The notes under the pieces: model-generated
Databases searched by the model: none
What the model was told of the DNA's origin: nothing
The model's input: the letters and a program-made list of their open reading frames with translations, nothing else
NCBI GenBank assembly: GCA_963833235.1
Contig: CAWHXG010000001.1
Coordinates: 310,001-374,000, forward strand
DNA from: CAWHXG01 sp963833235
GTDB lineage: Bacteria > Pseudomonadota > Alphaproteobacteria > Rhodobacterales > Rhodobacteraceae
Length of the DNA stretch: 64,000 bases
Direction: 5' to 3'
Shown: positions 25,417 through 34,492 of the stretch, piece by piece
Position numbering within the stretch: position 1 is the first letter of the stretch
Layout of the letters: each line of letters opens with the position of its first letter
Made by a program: the position numbers and the translations under genes

Positions 25417-25875
25417 ATGACAGAAAGCGCGCTTGCCGCGATGATGGGGCCACTGCCGGACGCCGCTCAGGCCCGCCGCGAGATCTTCCGGATGACGGAT
25501 GCCGCCGAACGGGCGGTGCTGCACCCGTCCGATCCCGGCGGCATTCCGCATCCGCTGCGGTCCGCTTTGGCGGCGCGCGTAGCGGCCCTGCACGAGATGC
25601 CCGATATCGCGGCCCATTACGGGGCCGCCGCGGGGGAGTTCGCCGCCATCGCCGACCCGTCCATCCCCGCCACGGCGCGGGAGGCTGCGATCTGCGCCTT
25701 CATCGACACGGCCGCCGCCCGCACGTCCGAAGCCAGGGCCGAAGACATTTCGGCGTTGACCGAAGCCGGGATATCCGATGCCGACATCGTTCGGCTGGCC
25801 GAACTCGGCGCGTTCCTCGCCTATCAGGTCCGCGTCGTTGTCGGCCTGCGGCTGCTCGTGGAGACCGGCGCATGA
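25417..25875 (+). CDS. CMD-like protein, first of a tandem pair
   Basis: The 152-residue helical protein has carboxymuconolactone decarboxylase (CMD/AhpD)-like architecture (IPHPLRSALAARVAALHEMP, ATAREAAICAFIDTAAARTS, ISDADIVRLAELGAFLAYQV) but lacks the CxxC redox motif. It resembles the CMD proteins of the Avi_7170 type that occur in tandem with a second AhpD-like protein. A good ribosome site (GGGAGACCC) precedes the ATG at 25417. It overlaps the next gene by four bases, suggesting a two-subunit complex. Confidence 0.7.
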   Translation: MTESALAAMMGPLPDAAQARREIFRMTDAAERAVLHPSDPGGIPHPLRSALAARVAALHEMPDIAAHYGAAAGEFAAIADPSIPATAREAAICAFIDTAAARTSEARAEDISALTEAGISDADIVRLAELGAFLAYQVRVVVGLRLLVETGA

Positions 25876-26459
25876 GCAACGTCATCACCAAGTTCACCCG
25901 CAACGTTCCGGAGTGGCGGCCCCGCGTGACCCCCGTCGCGGTCGAGGCGCTGAGCGAGGCGCAGCGTGCCGCCCTGCAGGTGACCCCCTCCGGCACCAAG
26001 GTCTCCGCCTACGTGCTGACGCTGGCGCATGACGTGGAATCGCTGAAGGTGCGCTCGCCGCTTTTCAACGCCATCATGTACGACCCAGGCGGCCTGTCGC
26101 GGGCGGAGCGCGAGATCGGGGCGATCGCCGCCTCCATCGTCAATCGCTGCGTCTATTGCGCGGCCGTCCATGCCGCCCGCCACGCCCAGCTGACCGGCGA
26201 AACCGAGACCACGGACGGATTGTTCGCGAACGGGCCAACGGCTGCGCTTTCCCCGCGGGACAGGGCACTTTTCGATTACGCCACCGCGCTGTCGCAGACC
26301 CCGCCCGCCGCCGGGCCGGGCCATATTGCGGCACTGCGCGACGCCGGGATGACGGACGCGGAGATCGTCGATCTCACCCTTTCCACGGCCCTTTTCGGAT
26401 GGGCGAACCGGCTGATGCACGTGCTGGGCGATCCGGTGCGCAAGGAGCCTTCCCGCTAA
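25872..26459 (+). CDS. Alkylhydroperoxidase AhpD family / peroxidase-related protein
   Basis: The 195-residue protein has an AhpD core with the redox motif CVYCAAVHAARH, giving Cys93, Cys96 and the proton-relay His100. The N-terminal half (NVPEWRPRVTPVAVEALSEA) and the PLFNAIMYDPGGLSRAERE segment are typical of peroxidase-related AhpD proteins. It is translationally coupled to the preceding CMD gene that lacks cysteines. It probably reduces peroxide or handles a reactive intermediate made by the aminotransferase pathway; this is inference. Confidence 0.82.
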   Translation: MSNVITKFTRNVPEWRPRVTPVAVEALSEAQRAALQVTPSGTKVSAYVLTLAHDVESLKVRSPLFNAIMYDPGGLSRAEREIGAIAASIVNRCVYCAAVHAARHAQLTGETETTDGLFANGPTAALSPRDRALFDYATALSQTPPAAGPGHIAALRDAGMTDAEIVDLTLSTALFGWANRLMHVLGDPVRKEPSR

Positions 26460-26488
26460 GGCGTACCCCCTTGGCCCAAGCCCCGGGC

Positions 26489-27268
26489 TCAGTACGTGCC
26501 CGGATAGCTGCCGCCGTCGACCAGCAGGTTCTGGCCGGTTACGAATCCGGCATGGATGCTGCAAAGAAAGGTGAAGTAGGCCGCCACCTCTTCTGGCCGA
26601 CCATAACGCTTCGCGGGGTTCGAGGCGGCCCGCGCTTCCCAGACCTCCTCGAAGCTCTTGCCGGTGCCCTCCAGCATGCCGGCAATATGCTCGCGCTGGC
26701 CATCGCTGTCGGTGATGCCGGGCAAGAGCGTGTTCACCGTGACCCCGCGGGCGATGCCCCCCCGCGCGATACCGGCGGTAAAGCCCACCAGCCCCGACCG
26801 CGCGCCGTTCGAAAGGCCAAGCTCGGGCTGGGCAATCTTCACGCTGCGCGACGCGATGTTGACGATGCGGCCGAAGCCCCGCTCCATCATCCCGTCCAGA
26901 ACGGCGCGGATCATCATGATCGGCGGCAGCATCATCAGCTCGACCGCGGCGATCCAGCGCGCCTCGTCCCAGTCGCGGAAATCGCCGGGTGCGGCGCCGC
27001 CGGCATTGTTCAAGAGGATGTCGGGGGCGGGGCAGGCAGCGAGGGCCGCGGCGCGCCCCTCCGGCGTCGTGACGTCGGCCGCCACGGCCGTGACGGCGAC
27101 GCCGGTCGCGCGGCGGATGTCGTCGGCCGTTGCGTCCAGCGTCGCCTCCGTCCGCGCGACGATGGTGACGTCGACGCCCTCCTGCGCCAGGGCCATCGCG
27201 CAGGCACGGCCCATTCCCTTGCTCGCGCCGGTCAAAAGGGCCGTGCGGCCCGTCAGTCCCATATCCAT
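26489..27268 (-). CDS. SDR family oxidoreductase with degenerate catalytic motif
   Basis: The 259-residue protein has an NAD(P)-binding Rossmann fold with TGASKGMGRA at the N-terminus and LLNNAGG. The usual YxxxK is not visible: the region reads ELGLSNGARSGLVGF, with Ser and Arg or Asn and Ser at the expected places. A subgroup of SDRs shares this SNGARSG sequence, so it is probably a real subfamily. It is the last gene of the minus-strand operon that contains the TRAP transporter, dapA-like and molybdoenzyme genes. Confidence 0.82.
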   Translation of the reverse strand: MDMGLTGRTALLTGASKGMGRACAMALAQEGVDVTIVARTEATLDATADDIRRATGVAVTAVAADVTTPEGRAAALAACPAPDILLNNAGGAAPGDFRDWDEARWIAAVELMMLPPIMMIRAVLDGMMERGFGRIVNIASRSVKIAQPELGLSNGARSGLVGFTAGIARGGIARGVTVNTLLPGITDSDGQREHIAGMLEGTGKSFEEVWEARAASNPAKRYGRPEEVAAYFTFLCSIHAGFVTGQNLLVDGGSYPGTY

Positions 27269-27296
27269 CTCGGTTCACTCTCCAGCTTGCAAAGGT

Positions 27297-29490
27297 TCAA
27301 TCCGCACCAGCGTGCTTTGCGCCGCACAGGCCTGCGCCAGCTGCGAGGTCTGCCGCCAGGCCGTCAGCACGTTGGGGTTGCCGTTCGCGCTCGATCCCTT
27401 CGCCGGGATCGTACCAGGCCCCGGTCTCGATCATCACCACCCCGCGCCGCAGCCCGGCATCGCATTGCACGACCGCCCGGCACGCGCCCCGCCCGTTGTA
27501 GACCCGCGCGAGCCGGCCATCGGCCAGGCCGCGCGCGTCGGCATCGGCGGGATGCATCCGGACCGGGAAGGGATCTGCGCCGCTCCGCGTCTGGTAGAGT
27601 TGGCCGTGAAGCTGCCGCGCTGGTTGGGGCGTCAGCAGGTGCAGCTCCCCCTCGGTGGCGCTGCCCAGCCATTCCACGGGCGGGATCCAAGCTGGATGGC
27701 CTGGGCAATCGGCGTAGCCGAAGCCCGCGACGGTGTCGGAGTAAAGTTCGATCCGCCCGGACGGCGTGGCGAGCGGGAAGGCATCGGGATCGTCGCGGAA
27801 GTCCTGCAGCAGGACCTCGCGGCGGGCTTCGGGAGGGACGGGCCAGGGGCCGCCGTCCCAGAACGCCTCGAAGCCCGGCACCTCCACCCCGACGGTGGCG
27901 CCATGGCGGCGGGTGCCGTCCCAGAGATGGCGCAGCCAGGCCTCCTCCCCGCGCCCCTCGTCGAACGCGGGCCGGCAGCCGAGCCGCTCCGCCAGCGCCG
28001 CGAAGATCGCGAAGTCGTCGCGCGCCTCGCCCACGGGCGGGATCAGACGCTGCATCGGGAAGACCGTGAGATCGCGCGAGGAGCCGCCGATGTCGTTGCG
28101 CTCCGCGGTGGTGGTGGCGGGAAAGACGATATCGGCGCGGCGGGCCGTCGGGGTCCACCAGGGCTCGTTGACGATCACCGTCTCGGGGCGCTGCCATGCC
28201 CGTGCCACGGCATCCAGATCCTGGGCATGGTGAAACGGGTTGCCCCCGGCCCACCAGACCAGCCGGATGTCGGGGTAAGTCACCATGCGCCCGTCGAACG
28301 CGATCTGCCGGTCGGGATGGGCCATCGCCTCGGCAAAGGTGGCCACCGGCAGGCGCTGCGCGACCGGATTGGGCAAGCCCGCCATAACCGGCACGAAGCC
28401 ACGCCGGCCCCGCGCGCCCACGCCGTTCATCGACCCGTGCCCGAGGCCGAAGCCGCCGCCCGGCAGGCCGATCTGCCCCAGCATCGCGGCCAGCGCGATC
28501 AGCGCCCAGTAGGGCTGTTCGCCATGGTCGGCGCGCTGCAGCGACCACGACGCCATCAGCATCACCCGCCCTATCGCGATGCGATCCCAAAGCGCCTGCA
28601 GCTCCGCCAGCGGCACGTCTGCGAGGCCGGCGGCCCACTGAAGCGTCTTTGGCATCCCGTCCGGCTCGCCGCGCAGATAGGCAAGGAACGGCACGGCCCC
28701 GGTCGTGTAGCGGTCGAGAAAGGCGCGGTCCGCCCGCCCCGTCGCCAGCGCCTCATGCGCCAGCGCCAGCAGGATCGCGGTATCGCTGCCCGGGCGCGGC
28801 TGGATCAGCGTCGCATCCAGCCCCTCGGGGGCATCGCCGGAGCAGGGTGTGACGAGGGTGAAATGGGTGCCGTTCGCCGCTGCCGCCGCTACGGCTTTCG
28901 GCAGATGATGCGCCCCCGCCCCGCCCGAGGTCACACGCCAGTTCTTGGCGTTCAACCCGCCGAACGCCACCACGGCATCGCTGTCGCCGCGATCGGTGGC
29001 CAGTCGGTCGCGGCGCTGGACACCGCGCTGTCGTCGCCGAGCACGTGGGGCAGGAGGAACTGCGCGGCGCCCCAGGAATAGTTGCCGGCGACGTCCGTGA
29101 AACCGCCCGCCGCGGCGAGGAACCGGCGAACCTGGGTGCGGGCATGATGGAAGCGTCCCGGCGCTGGACCAGCCGTAGGAGCCGCCGAACACCGCCTGCG
29201 GGCCATGATCGCGGTGCACGCGGGCCAGCGCATCCGCGGCGAGGTCGAGGGCCACGTCCCATTCGACCGGCACCATCTCGTCGGAACCGCGCCCGGCGCC
29301 GCCCGCGCGAGGCCCGTGTTCCAGGTACGTCCGGCGCACGTGCGGCCTGTCGATCCGCTGCGGCGAATGCACCAGCGCCGGCCAGCTTGCCGATCATCTC
29401 GGGTCGGCCCCGCTCCCGGCCATCGGGCCGGGCCGCGATCAGCCGCCCGCCGACCACCTCGGCCTCGAACGGGCCCCAATGGCAGAGGAT
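27297..29490 (-). pseudogene. Molybdopterin-dependent oxidoreductase (BisC/TorA/DMSO reductase type), frameshifted
   Basis: The C-terminal two thirds are intact and match S-/N-oxide reductases of the DMSO reductase family that lack an Fe-S cluster. Features are YGWSSAGRFHHA (serine Mo-ligand region, after frame correction), WWAGGNPFHHAQDLD, NEPWWTPTARRADIVFPATT and the molydopterin dinucleotide-binding C-terminal domain. Three frame changes lie near 29372, 29155 and 28984; the frames together give one continuous protein of about 730 residues. The expected initiator position (before LCHWGPFEAE) reads ATC, possibly a further substitution. No twin-arginine signal is seen, so it is probably cytoplasmic like BisC. 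Sequencing error is as likely as true inactivation. Confidence 0.75.
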
Positions 29491-29503
29491 GGACGGCCCG
29501 CGT

Positions 29504-30447
29504 CTACTCGGCGGCGAGCGCCGCGGCCTGTTCACGGCCAGCCCGTACTTCTCGCCAGGCCCGAGCGCTCGAACGCTGCCAGCCCCTTGGCCAGAACGGC
29601 TTCGGCTGGCCGGCTGCAGCGGCTTGCGCAGCGGCCCCGAGGGCAGGCCCACCGCCCGCATCAGGGTCTTGATCCGGACCGGGTTCACCGCGGCATAGGC
29701 GAAATGCAGCATGTCGAGATTGTCGAGCCAGGCCTCGCGATGCGCGAAGGCATCCTCGCCGGTTTCCCACGGCTTCGAGATCACGGCCATCTCGCGCGGG
29801 ATGATGTTGCCGGTCATGTTCGCCGTGCCGTGGCCGCCGAGCGCCATCGTCGGCGTCACCAGGCCCAGATTGGGCGAGCAGCAGCACATGATCGCCATGT
29901 CGGGCCTGGCCGCGCAAACCTGCGCCACCTGCCCCACCCGGGTCGTGCTTTCCTTCAGCACCACCATGTTGTCGTGCCGGGCCAGACGCAGCAGGTCGTC
30001 CCAGTGCAGGTCGGTCTTCACGCGCGGCGGGTTGTTGTAGAAGCCCATCGCCAGGTCGGCGCTGTCCAGCACCTCCAACGCATAGTCGGTGATCGCGGCG
30101 TTGTCGGCGCAGATGTAGGCGGGCGCGGCGATGATCGCGCCGTCGGCGCCTTCGGCCTTGGCGTGGCGCACGTAGTCGATGGTGCTCGCGGTGTTGTTGC
30201 CGGTGCAGCCATAGTATATGAGCATGGCGCCGGGCTTCATCTTCGCCGTCTTCGCGATGATGGCGCGGCGTTCCTCGGGGCTGAGCATCGAGACTTCGCC
30301 GGTCGATCCCATGATCAGCACCGCCTCGGTGCCGTTCTCGGCGTGCCAGTTCAGGAGGGTACGGAAGCCCTCGAAGTCGATGGACCCGTCTTCGTTCATC
30401 GGGGTGACAAGGGCCACGAACGACCCTTTGGGTTTGATATGGGACAT
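29504..30447 (-). pseudogene. Dihydrodipicolinate synthase/N-acetylneuraminate lyase family protein, frameshifted at the 3' end
   Basis: This class I aldolase starts MSHIKPKGSFVALVTPMNED behind a strong site (AGGGAGGATCGC). It contains LIMGSTGEVSMLSPEER, the tyrosine in LIYYGCTGNN and the Schiff-base lysine in MVVLKESTTRVGQ. The frame is open until about 29617. At least three one-base changes near 29607, 29570 and 29535 then break the last 40 codons; the corrected C-terminus ends EQAAALAAE at the TAG at 29504. The position in a TRAP-transporter operon suggests a catabolic lyase or dehydratase rather than lysine synthesis. Confidence 0.8.
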
Positions 30448-30458
30448 GCGATCCTCCC

Positions 30459-31756
30459 TCAGAAGTATTGCGGAACGAGCAGCCTGGGCAGCCACAGCAT
30501 CAACCCCGGCACCCAGAGCGAAAGGACGGCGACGGAAGACGGTCAGCCCGCAGATCGGCGCCGCGGCCCACATCGCCCGGCCGATCTGCACCTCGCCGAT
30601 CTGCGCGGCGATCAGCAGGCAGATCCCGTAGGGCGGCGTCATCAGCCCGACGGACGAGCGTCAGGTAGACGACGAGCGCCAGGTGGACCGGGTTCATCCC
30701 GGCGGTGATCGTGATCTCCTGGATGATCGGCAGGAAGATGATGATGGCCGAGATCGGGGAGAGCACCATTCCGATCACGAGCAGGAAGCCCATCAGCAGG
30801 GCGAGGATGACCGAGCGGTTCATCCGTGACGCCGATGATGAGGATGCGACCACGATCCGGGCGACGCCCAGGTAGGCGATCAGCCAGCCGATGATCCCCG
30901 CCGACGCGACGGTGAAGATCGGGAGCGAGTAGGAGATGACCGTCTCGCGCAGGATGCCGCGCAGAATCGCGGAGCGGCAATGTGCGGTAGAGGACCGAGG
31001 CGAGGAACAGAGCCCGATGACGACGATGATCGCCGCCCTTCGGTGGCCGTGAAGACGCCGCCGACGATGCCGCCGAGCATGATGAGCGGGAGGATCAGCG
31101 GCGGAGCGGCGGCGAGCGAAGGCCCTGCCGCGCACTCCCGGGAGCTCTTGGCCGGATCATCGACCGTGGCGTGAGGCTCACCATGTAGGTGTAGCCCATC
31201 TGAATGGCGCCGATGCAGCAGACCCGGCAGGATGCCCGACAGGAAGAGCGCGGCGATGCGAGACGTTCCCGAACGCGCCGTAGATGATCATCATGATGAT
31301 GGGCGGGATGATGACGCCGAGGGTCGACGAGGCCGCCGTCAGGGCGACCGAGAAGGCGCCGGGTAGCCGGCCTGTTTCATGGCCGGGATGAGGATGACGC
31401 CGATGCTGGCGGTATCGGCCGCCGCGGAGCCGGAGAGGCGTCGCGAACATCATCGAGACGACGACGTTGATGTGCCCGAGCCCGCCGCGGATGTGGCCGA
31501 CCAGCGCATCGGCGAGGCGGAGGAGCCGCGTCGTGATCGCCGCTGTCGTTCAGGAGCCGGCCGAGGAACAGGAAGAACGGCACGGCGAGCAGCGCGAAGA
31601 GTCGATGTTCGACTACATCTGGTTGACCACCGACATCAGCGGCAGGCCGAGCATCAGCACCGTCGCGATCGACGAGAGGCCCAGCGCGAAGGCGATCGGC
31701 ACCCGCAGGCCGATCAGCACGAAGAACGCGAGGATCAGGACGACGAGCGGGTTCAT
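30459..31756 (-). pseudogene. dctM: TRAP transporter large permease DctM, multiply frameshifted
   Basis: Translation pieces in all three minus frames line up into one DctM protein of about 430 residues. They run from MNPLVVLILAFFVLIGLRVP through VPFFLFLGRLLNDSG, AADTASIGVILIPAMKQAGY, TLGVIIPP and LMTPPYGICLLIAAQIGEV to a C-terminus ending LLVPQYF. The frame switches many times at single bases (for example near 31215, 31258, 31357, 31440 and 31540), and one TAC-type codon near 31613 reads TAG. The start overlaps the dctQ stop (ATGA). Sequence between the breaks is well conserved, which points to consensus errors or very recent decay. Confidence 0.75.
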
Positions 31757-32233
31757 CGGCGCGACCGCCGCCACTGCGCCACGGCGATCTCGATCAGGAA
31801 CAACGCCATCAGCAGGCCGCCTGCAGGGATCGGCAGGTAGAGCCACAGCCGCGATATGCCGAGGGACTGGATCTCGCCGCGCGCCCGCGCCATGGTCAGG
31901 GCCCATCCGTTGGAGATCGAGCACGTAGATCGACGATCGCGCCCATGGCGATGCCGAACCAGGTGATCGCGCGGGTCAGCGCGGCGTTCCCCTTCGGCAA
32001 CAGGTCCACGTCGTAATGCGCGCCCTGCCGCAGCCCGATGGCGGCGCCGACGAAGATCAGCCAGGCGAAGAGAAGCTGCGCAACGTCGCTCGTCCAGAGC
32101 ATGGGAATGCGCAGGACGTTCCGCGTGAGCACCTGCAGCGCCACAGTGACGATCAGGCCGAGAAGAGCGCGCCGCAGAACGCGAGGGCCGCGCGCATGAC
32201 CCCGTTCGAGAAGCGTTCGAGCATGAGAACCAT
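31753..32233 (-). pseudogene. dctQ: TRAP transporter small permease DctQ, frameshifted
   Basis: The pieces join into a protein of about 160 residues with four membrane segments. It starts MVLMLERFSNGVMRAALAF, continues LIVTVALQVLTRNVLRIPML, DVAQLLFAWLIFVGAAIGLR, and ends with GGLLMALFLIEIAVAQWRR. At least two frame changes occur, near 32160 and near 31925. DctQ bridges the binding protein and DctM. Its stop overlaps the dctM ATG. The 170-bp gap to dctP carries a strong hairpin. Confidence 0.72.
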
Positions 32234-32345
32234 CCGAGGCGCTCCGCAGAAGCAGCGGCGGGCCGGTTTGCAAGGGGTCGCGCCCGGGCTGAACCAAGGG
32301 CCGCGCATGAGGCGGCCACGGGATCAGAACGCCCGGGGCGAAGAG

Positions 32346-32368
32346 ATCCCCGGGTCAGGCCCGGGGAT
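32346..32368 (-). terminator. Stem-loop between dctP and dctQ (attenuator or mRNA-stabilising hairpin)
   Basis: ATCCCCGGG-tcagg-CCCGGGGAT is a perfect 9-bp stem with a 5-base loop, about 37 bases after the dctP stop. There is no clear T-run. In binding-protein transporters such hairpins often protect or end the abundant binding-protein mRNA while allowing partial read-through to the membrane genes; that role is inferred here. Confidence 0.6.
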
Positions 32369-32404
32369 GAACGTTCGGCGGCTCCAGCGCGGGCGGCCGC
32401 TGCT

Positions 32405-33400
32405 TCATTCCGACTTGAGCAGCGTGTATTCGTCCATCAGGCCGAGCCGCTCGGCGAGGTCGATCTGGATCGGCTCCAGCAGCGCCACGAAGGCGGCCTG
32501 GTCGGGCTCCGAAACCGAAACGCCATGTTCCGTCTTCAGGGTCTCCACCAGAGCGCTATCGTATTCGATGGCCTTTTCCACGCCCAGTTCGTTGGCCGCC
32601 GCCGCCGTCTCGATCACCAGCGTCTGAAGGTCCTCGGGCAGCGCGTCGAAGGTGCGCTGCGAGATCGAGACGTGGTGGATCTGCACCTGATGGCCGGTCA
32701 GCGCGAGGTTCGGCGCCACTTCGTAGAGCTTGCTGCCGGTGTAGCCCGGCAGCGAGCTTTCCATCGCATCGGCGACGCCCGTCTGCATCGCGGCGTAGAG
32801 TTCGCCCCAGGCCACCTGGATCGGCAGCATGCCGAGCGCCGCCCATGTCTCGGCGTCCATCGGCGACTGGGTGGTCCGCATCTTCAGACCCTCCAGAGCC
32901 TCCGGCCCGGTCACCGCCACCTCCACGGTGGACATGTTGCGCGTGCCAGAGGCGCCCAGCGCCAGCAGCTTGACCCCCGTGCCGCGATCCACGAAGGCGG
33001 CGGCGAAATGATCGTGCGCCGCGGTCCCCGGGCCGATCTTCGGCACGACATTCTCCATGGAGTCGAAGAGGTAGGGCATCGTGAAGATCGCGAGCTCCGG
33101 AACCTCGCCGCCGGCGTTGGATACGGTCGAGACCATCATGTCGATCGTGCCGCAGCCCCACCTCGCCGATCACGGCCGGGTCCTGCCCCAACTGGCCGGA
33201 ATCGAAGATCGTCACCTCGATGCGGCCATCGCTCTTCGCCTCGAGCTCGGATTTCAGAAAGGCGGCCATGTCGTTGTAGGGTGCGGCGACTGGACGAGCG
33301 TGTGCAGGCGCATGTCGAAGTCGGCGGCTCCTGCGGCGCCCGAGGCCAGAAGCCCGGCGGCAACTCCCATCGCCATCAAGGCGCGGCGTGTGGCGATCAT
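32405..33400 (-). pseudogene. dctP: TRAP transporter substrate-binding protein DctP, with two compensating frameshifts
   Basis: The corrected 331-residue protein starts MIATRRALMAMGVAAGLLAS, a signal peptide cut near AGAADF. It continues YNDMAAFLKSELEAKSDGRI, ISISQRTF-type segments, LPEDLQTLVIETAAAANELG and a C-terminus ending DEYTLLKSE. The frame changes near 33297 and again near 33160; the total length is a multiple of three. From MMVSTVSNAGGEVPELAIFT on, the reading frame is clean. GGGAGATACCC precedes the ATG. The ligand is probably a carboxylate or sugar acid; the conserved TRAP arginine region GLKMRTTQSP is present. Confidence 0.8.
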
Positions 33401-33442
33401 AGGGTATCTCCCGGTTTGCGGATCCATTCGCGCCATCTGGCC

Positions 33443-33474
33443 ATCGCTCGGGCGATAAAATCAAATCGAATTTT
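33443..33474. promoter_or_regulatory. Candidate LysR operator in the divergent dctP/LysR promoter region
   Basis: ATCGC-tcgg-GCGAT (33443-33456) is a perfect short palindrome, followed directly by AAAAT-N8-ATTTT (33457-33474). Both lie in the 130-bp gap between dctP and the divergent LysR gene, the usual location of LysR recognition and activation sites. No binding data exist; this is a positional inference. Confidence 0.5.
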
Positions 33475-33530
33475 CAGGGGGTGTCATGCAAGATTGATAT
33501 GACCCTGCCCCCGACCCGAAGGCCCCGCAC

Positions 33531-34492
33531 ATGAACGAAAGACAGATCGGCGCCTTCCGGCAGGTGATGCGCCTTGGGTCCATGACCGCCGCTGCGCATG
33601 CCCTTTCGGTGTCGCAGCCCGCGGTCAGCCGGCTGATCGCCGATCTCGAGGCGAACCTCGGCTTCGCGCTTTTCGAACGGCGGGCGGGCAAGCTCTTTCC
33701 TACCCAGGACGCGCACGCCTTCGGGTCCGAGGTGGAGCGGATGTTCTACGGCCTCGACCGGCTGGAGCGGTTCGCGAAGGACCTGCGCGGCCTGCACCAG
33801 GGCGCACTGACCCTTGCGACCCTGCCGATGGTGAGCTTCTCGATCCTGCCGCGCACACTGGCCCGGTTCCTTCGAGATCATGCGGGGCTGCACGTGGCCC
33901 ACAACGTACATACCTCGCCCTCGCGTCGTCGATCTGGTCGCAGCCGGGCAGGCCGACCTCGGCGTCGCGCAGGTGGCGCCGGGGCGGCGCGACGTGCGGC
34001 ATCTGGCAAGCTGGCGCAGCGATTGCGTCGTCGCACTGCCTGCGGGCCATCGGCTTTGCGGCCGCGCGGCGCTTCGCCCCGAAGACCTGAACGGCGTGCC
34101 GATGATCGCGCTGTCGCACCAGACGGTGACGGCCGGCTACGTGACCGAGCGCTTCGCCAGCGCCGGCATTGACCCGCGGATCGTCGCGGAAAGCCAGCCG
34201 TCCTATTCCGCCTGCGCGCTGGTGGCGGAAGGGATCGGCGCCGCCATCGTCGATCCCTTCACGCCGCGGCTCTTCGGGGCGGACCGGCTGTGCACCCGGC
34301 CCTTCGCCCCCGCGATCCCGTTCGAACGTCCACCTGCTGGGGCATCCCGATCACGCCCTCTCCCGCCCGGCGGCCGCCTTCGGCGAGACGCTGGTGGCGG
34401 TGATGGACGAGATGCAAGCGGCGCGGCGGATTGAGGGCGAAACGGGCGACGACGGACCGATGTGGCGATCCGGCCGCTCTCAAAGATCATAG
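33531..34492 (+). pseudogene. LysR family transcriptional regulator, frameshifted
   Basis: The N-terminal winged helix-turn-helix is intact (MNERQIGAFRQVMRLGSMTA, HALSVSQPAVSRLIADLEAN). The effector-binding domain continues in other frames: RVVDLVAAGQADLGVAQVAP from about 33920 and NVHLLGHPDHALSRPAAAFG from about 34324, ending at 34492. Two single-base changes therefore split the gene. It is divergent from dctP and presumably controls the dct-dapA-molybdoenzyme operon. The last 13 bases overlap the end of the convergent PhnD-like gene. Confidence 0.8.

Noticed and set aside
27297..33400. A mobile element as the cause of the broken genes
   Set aside because: No transposase, terminal inverted repeats or target duplications were found. 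Breaks are single-base and spread through consecutive genes that stay in operon order.
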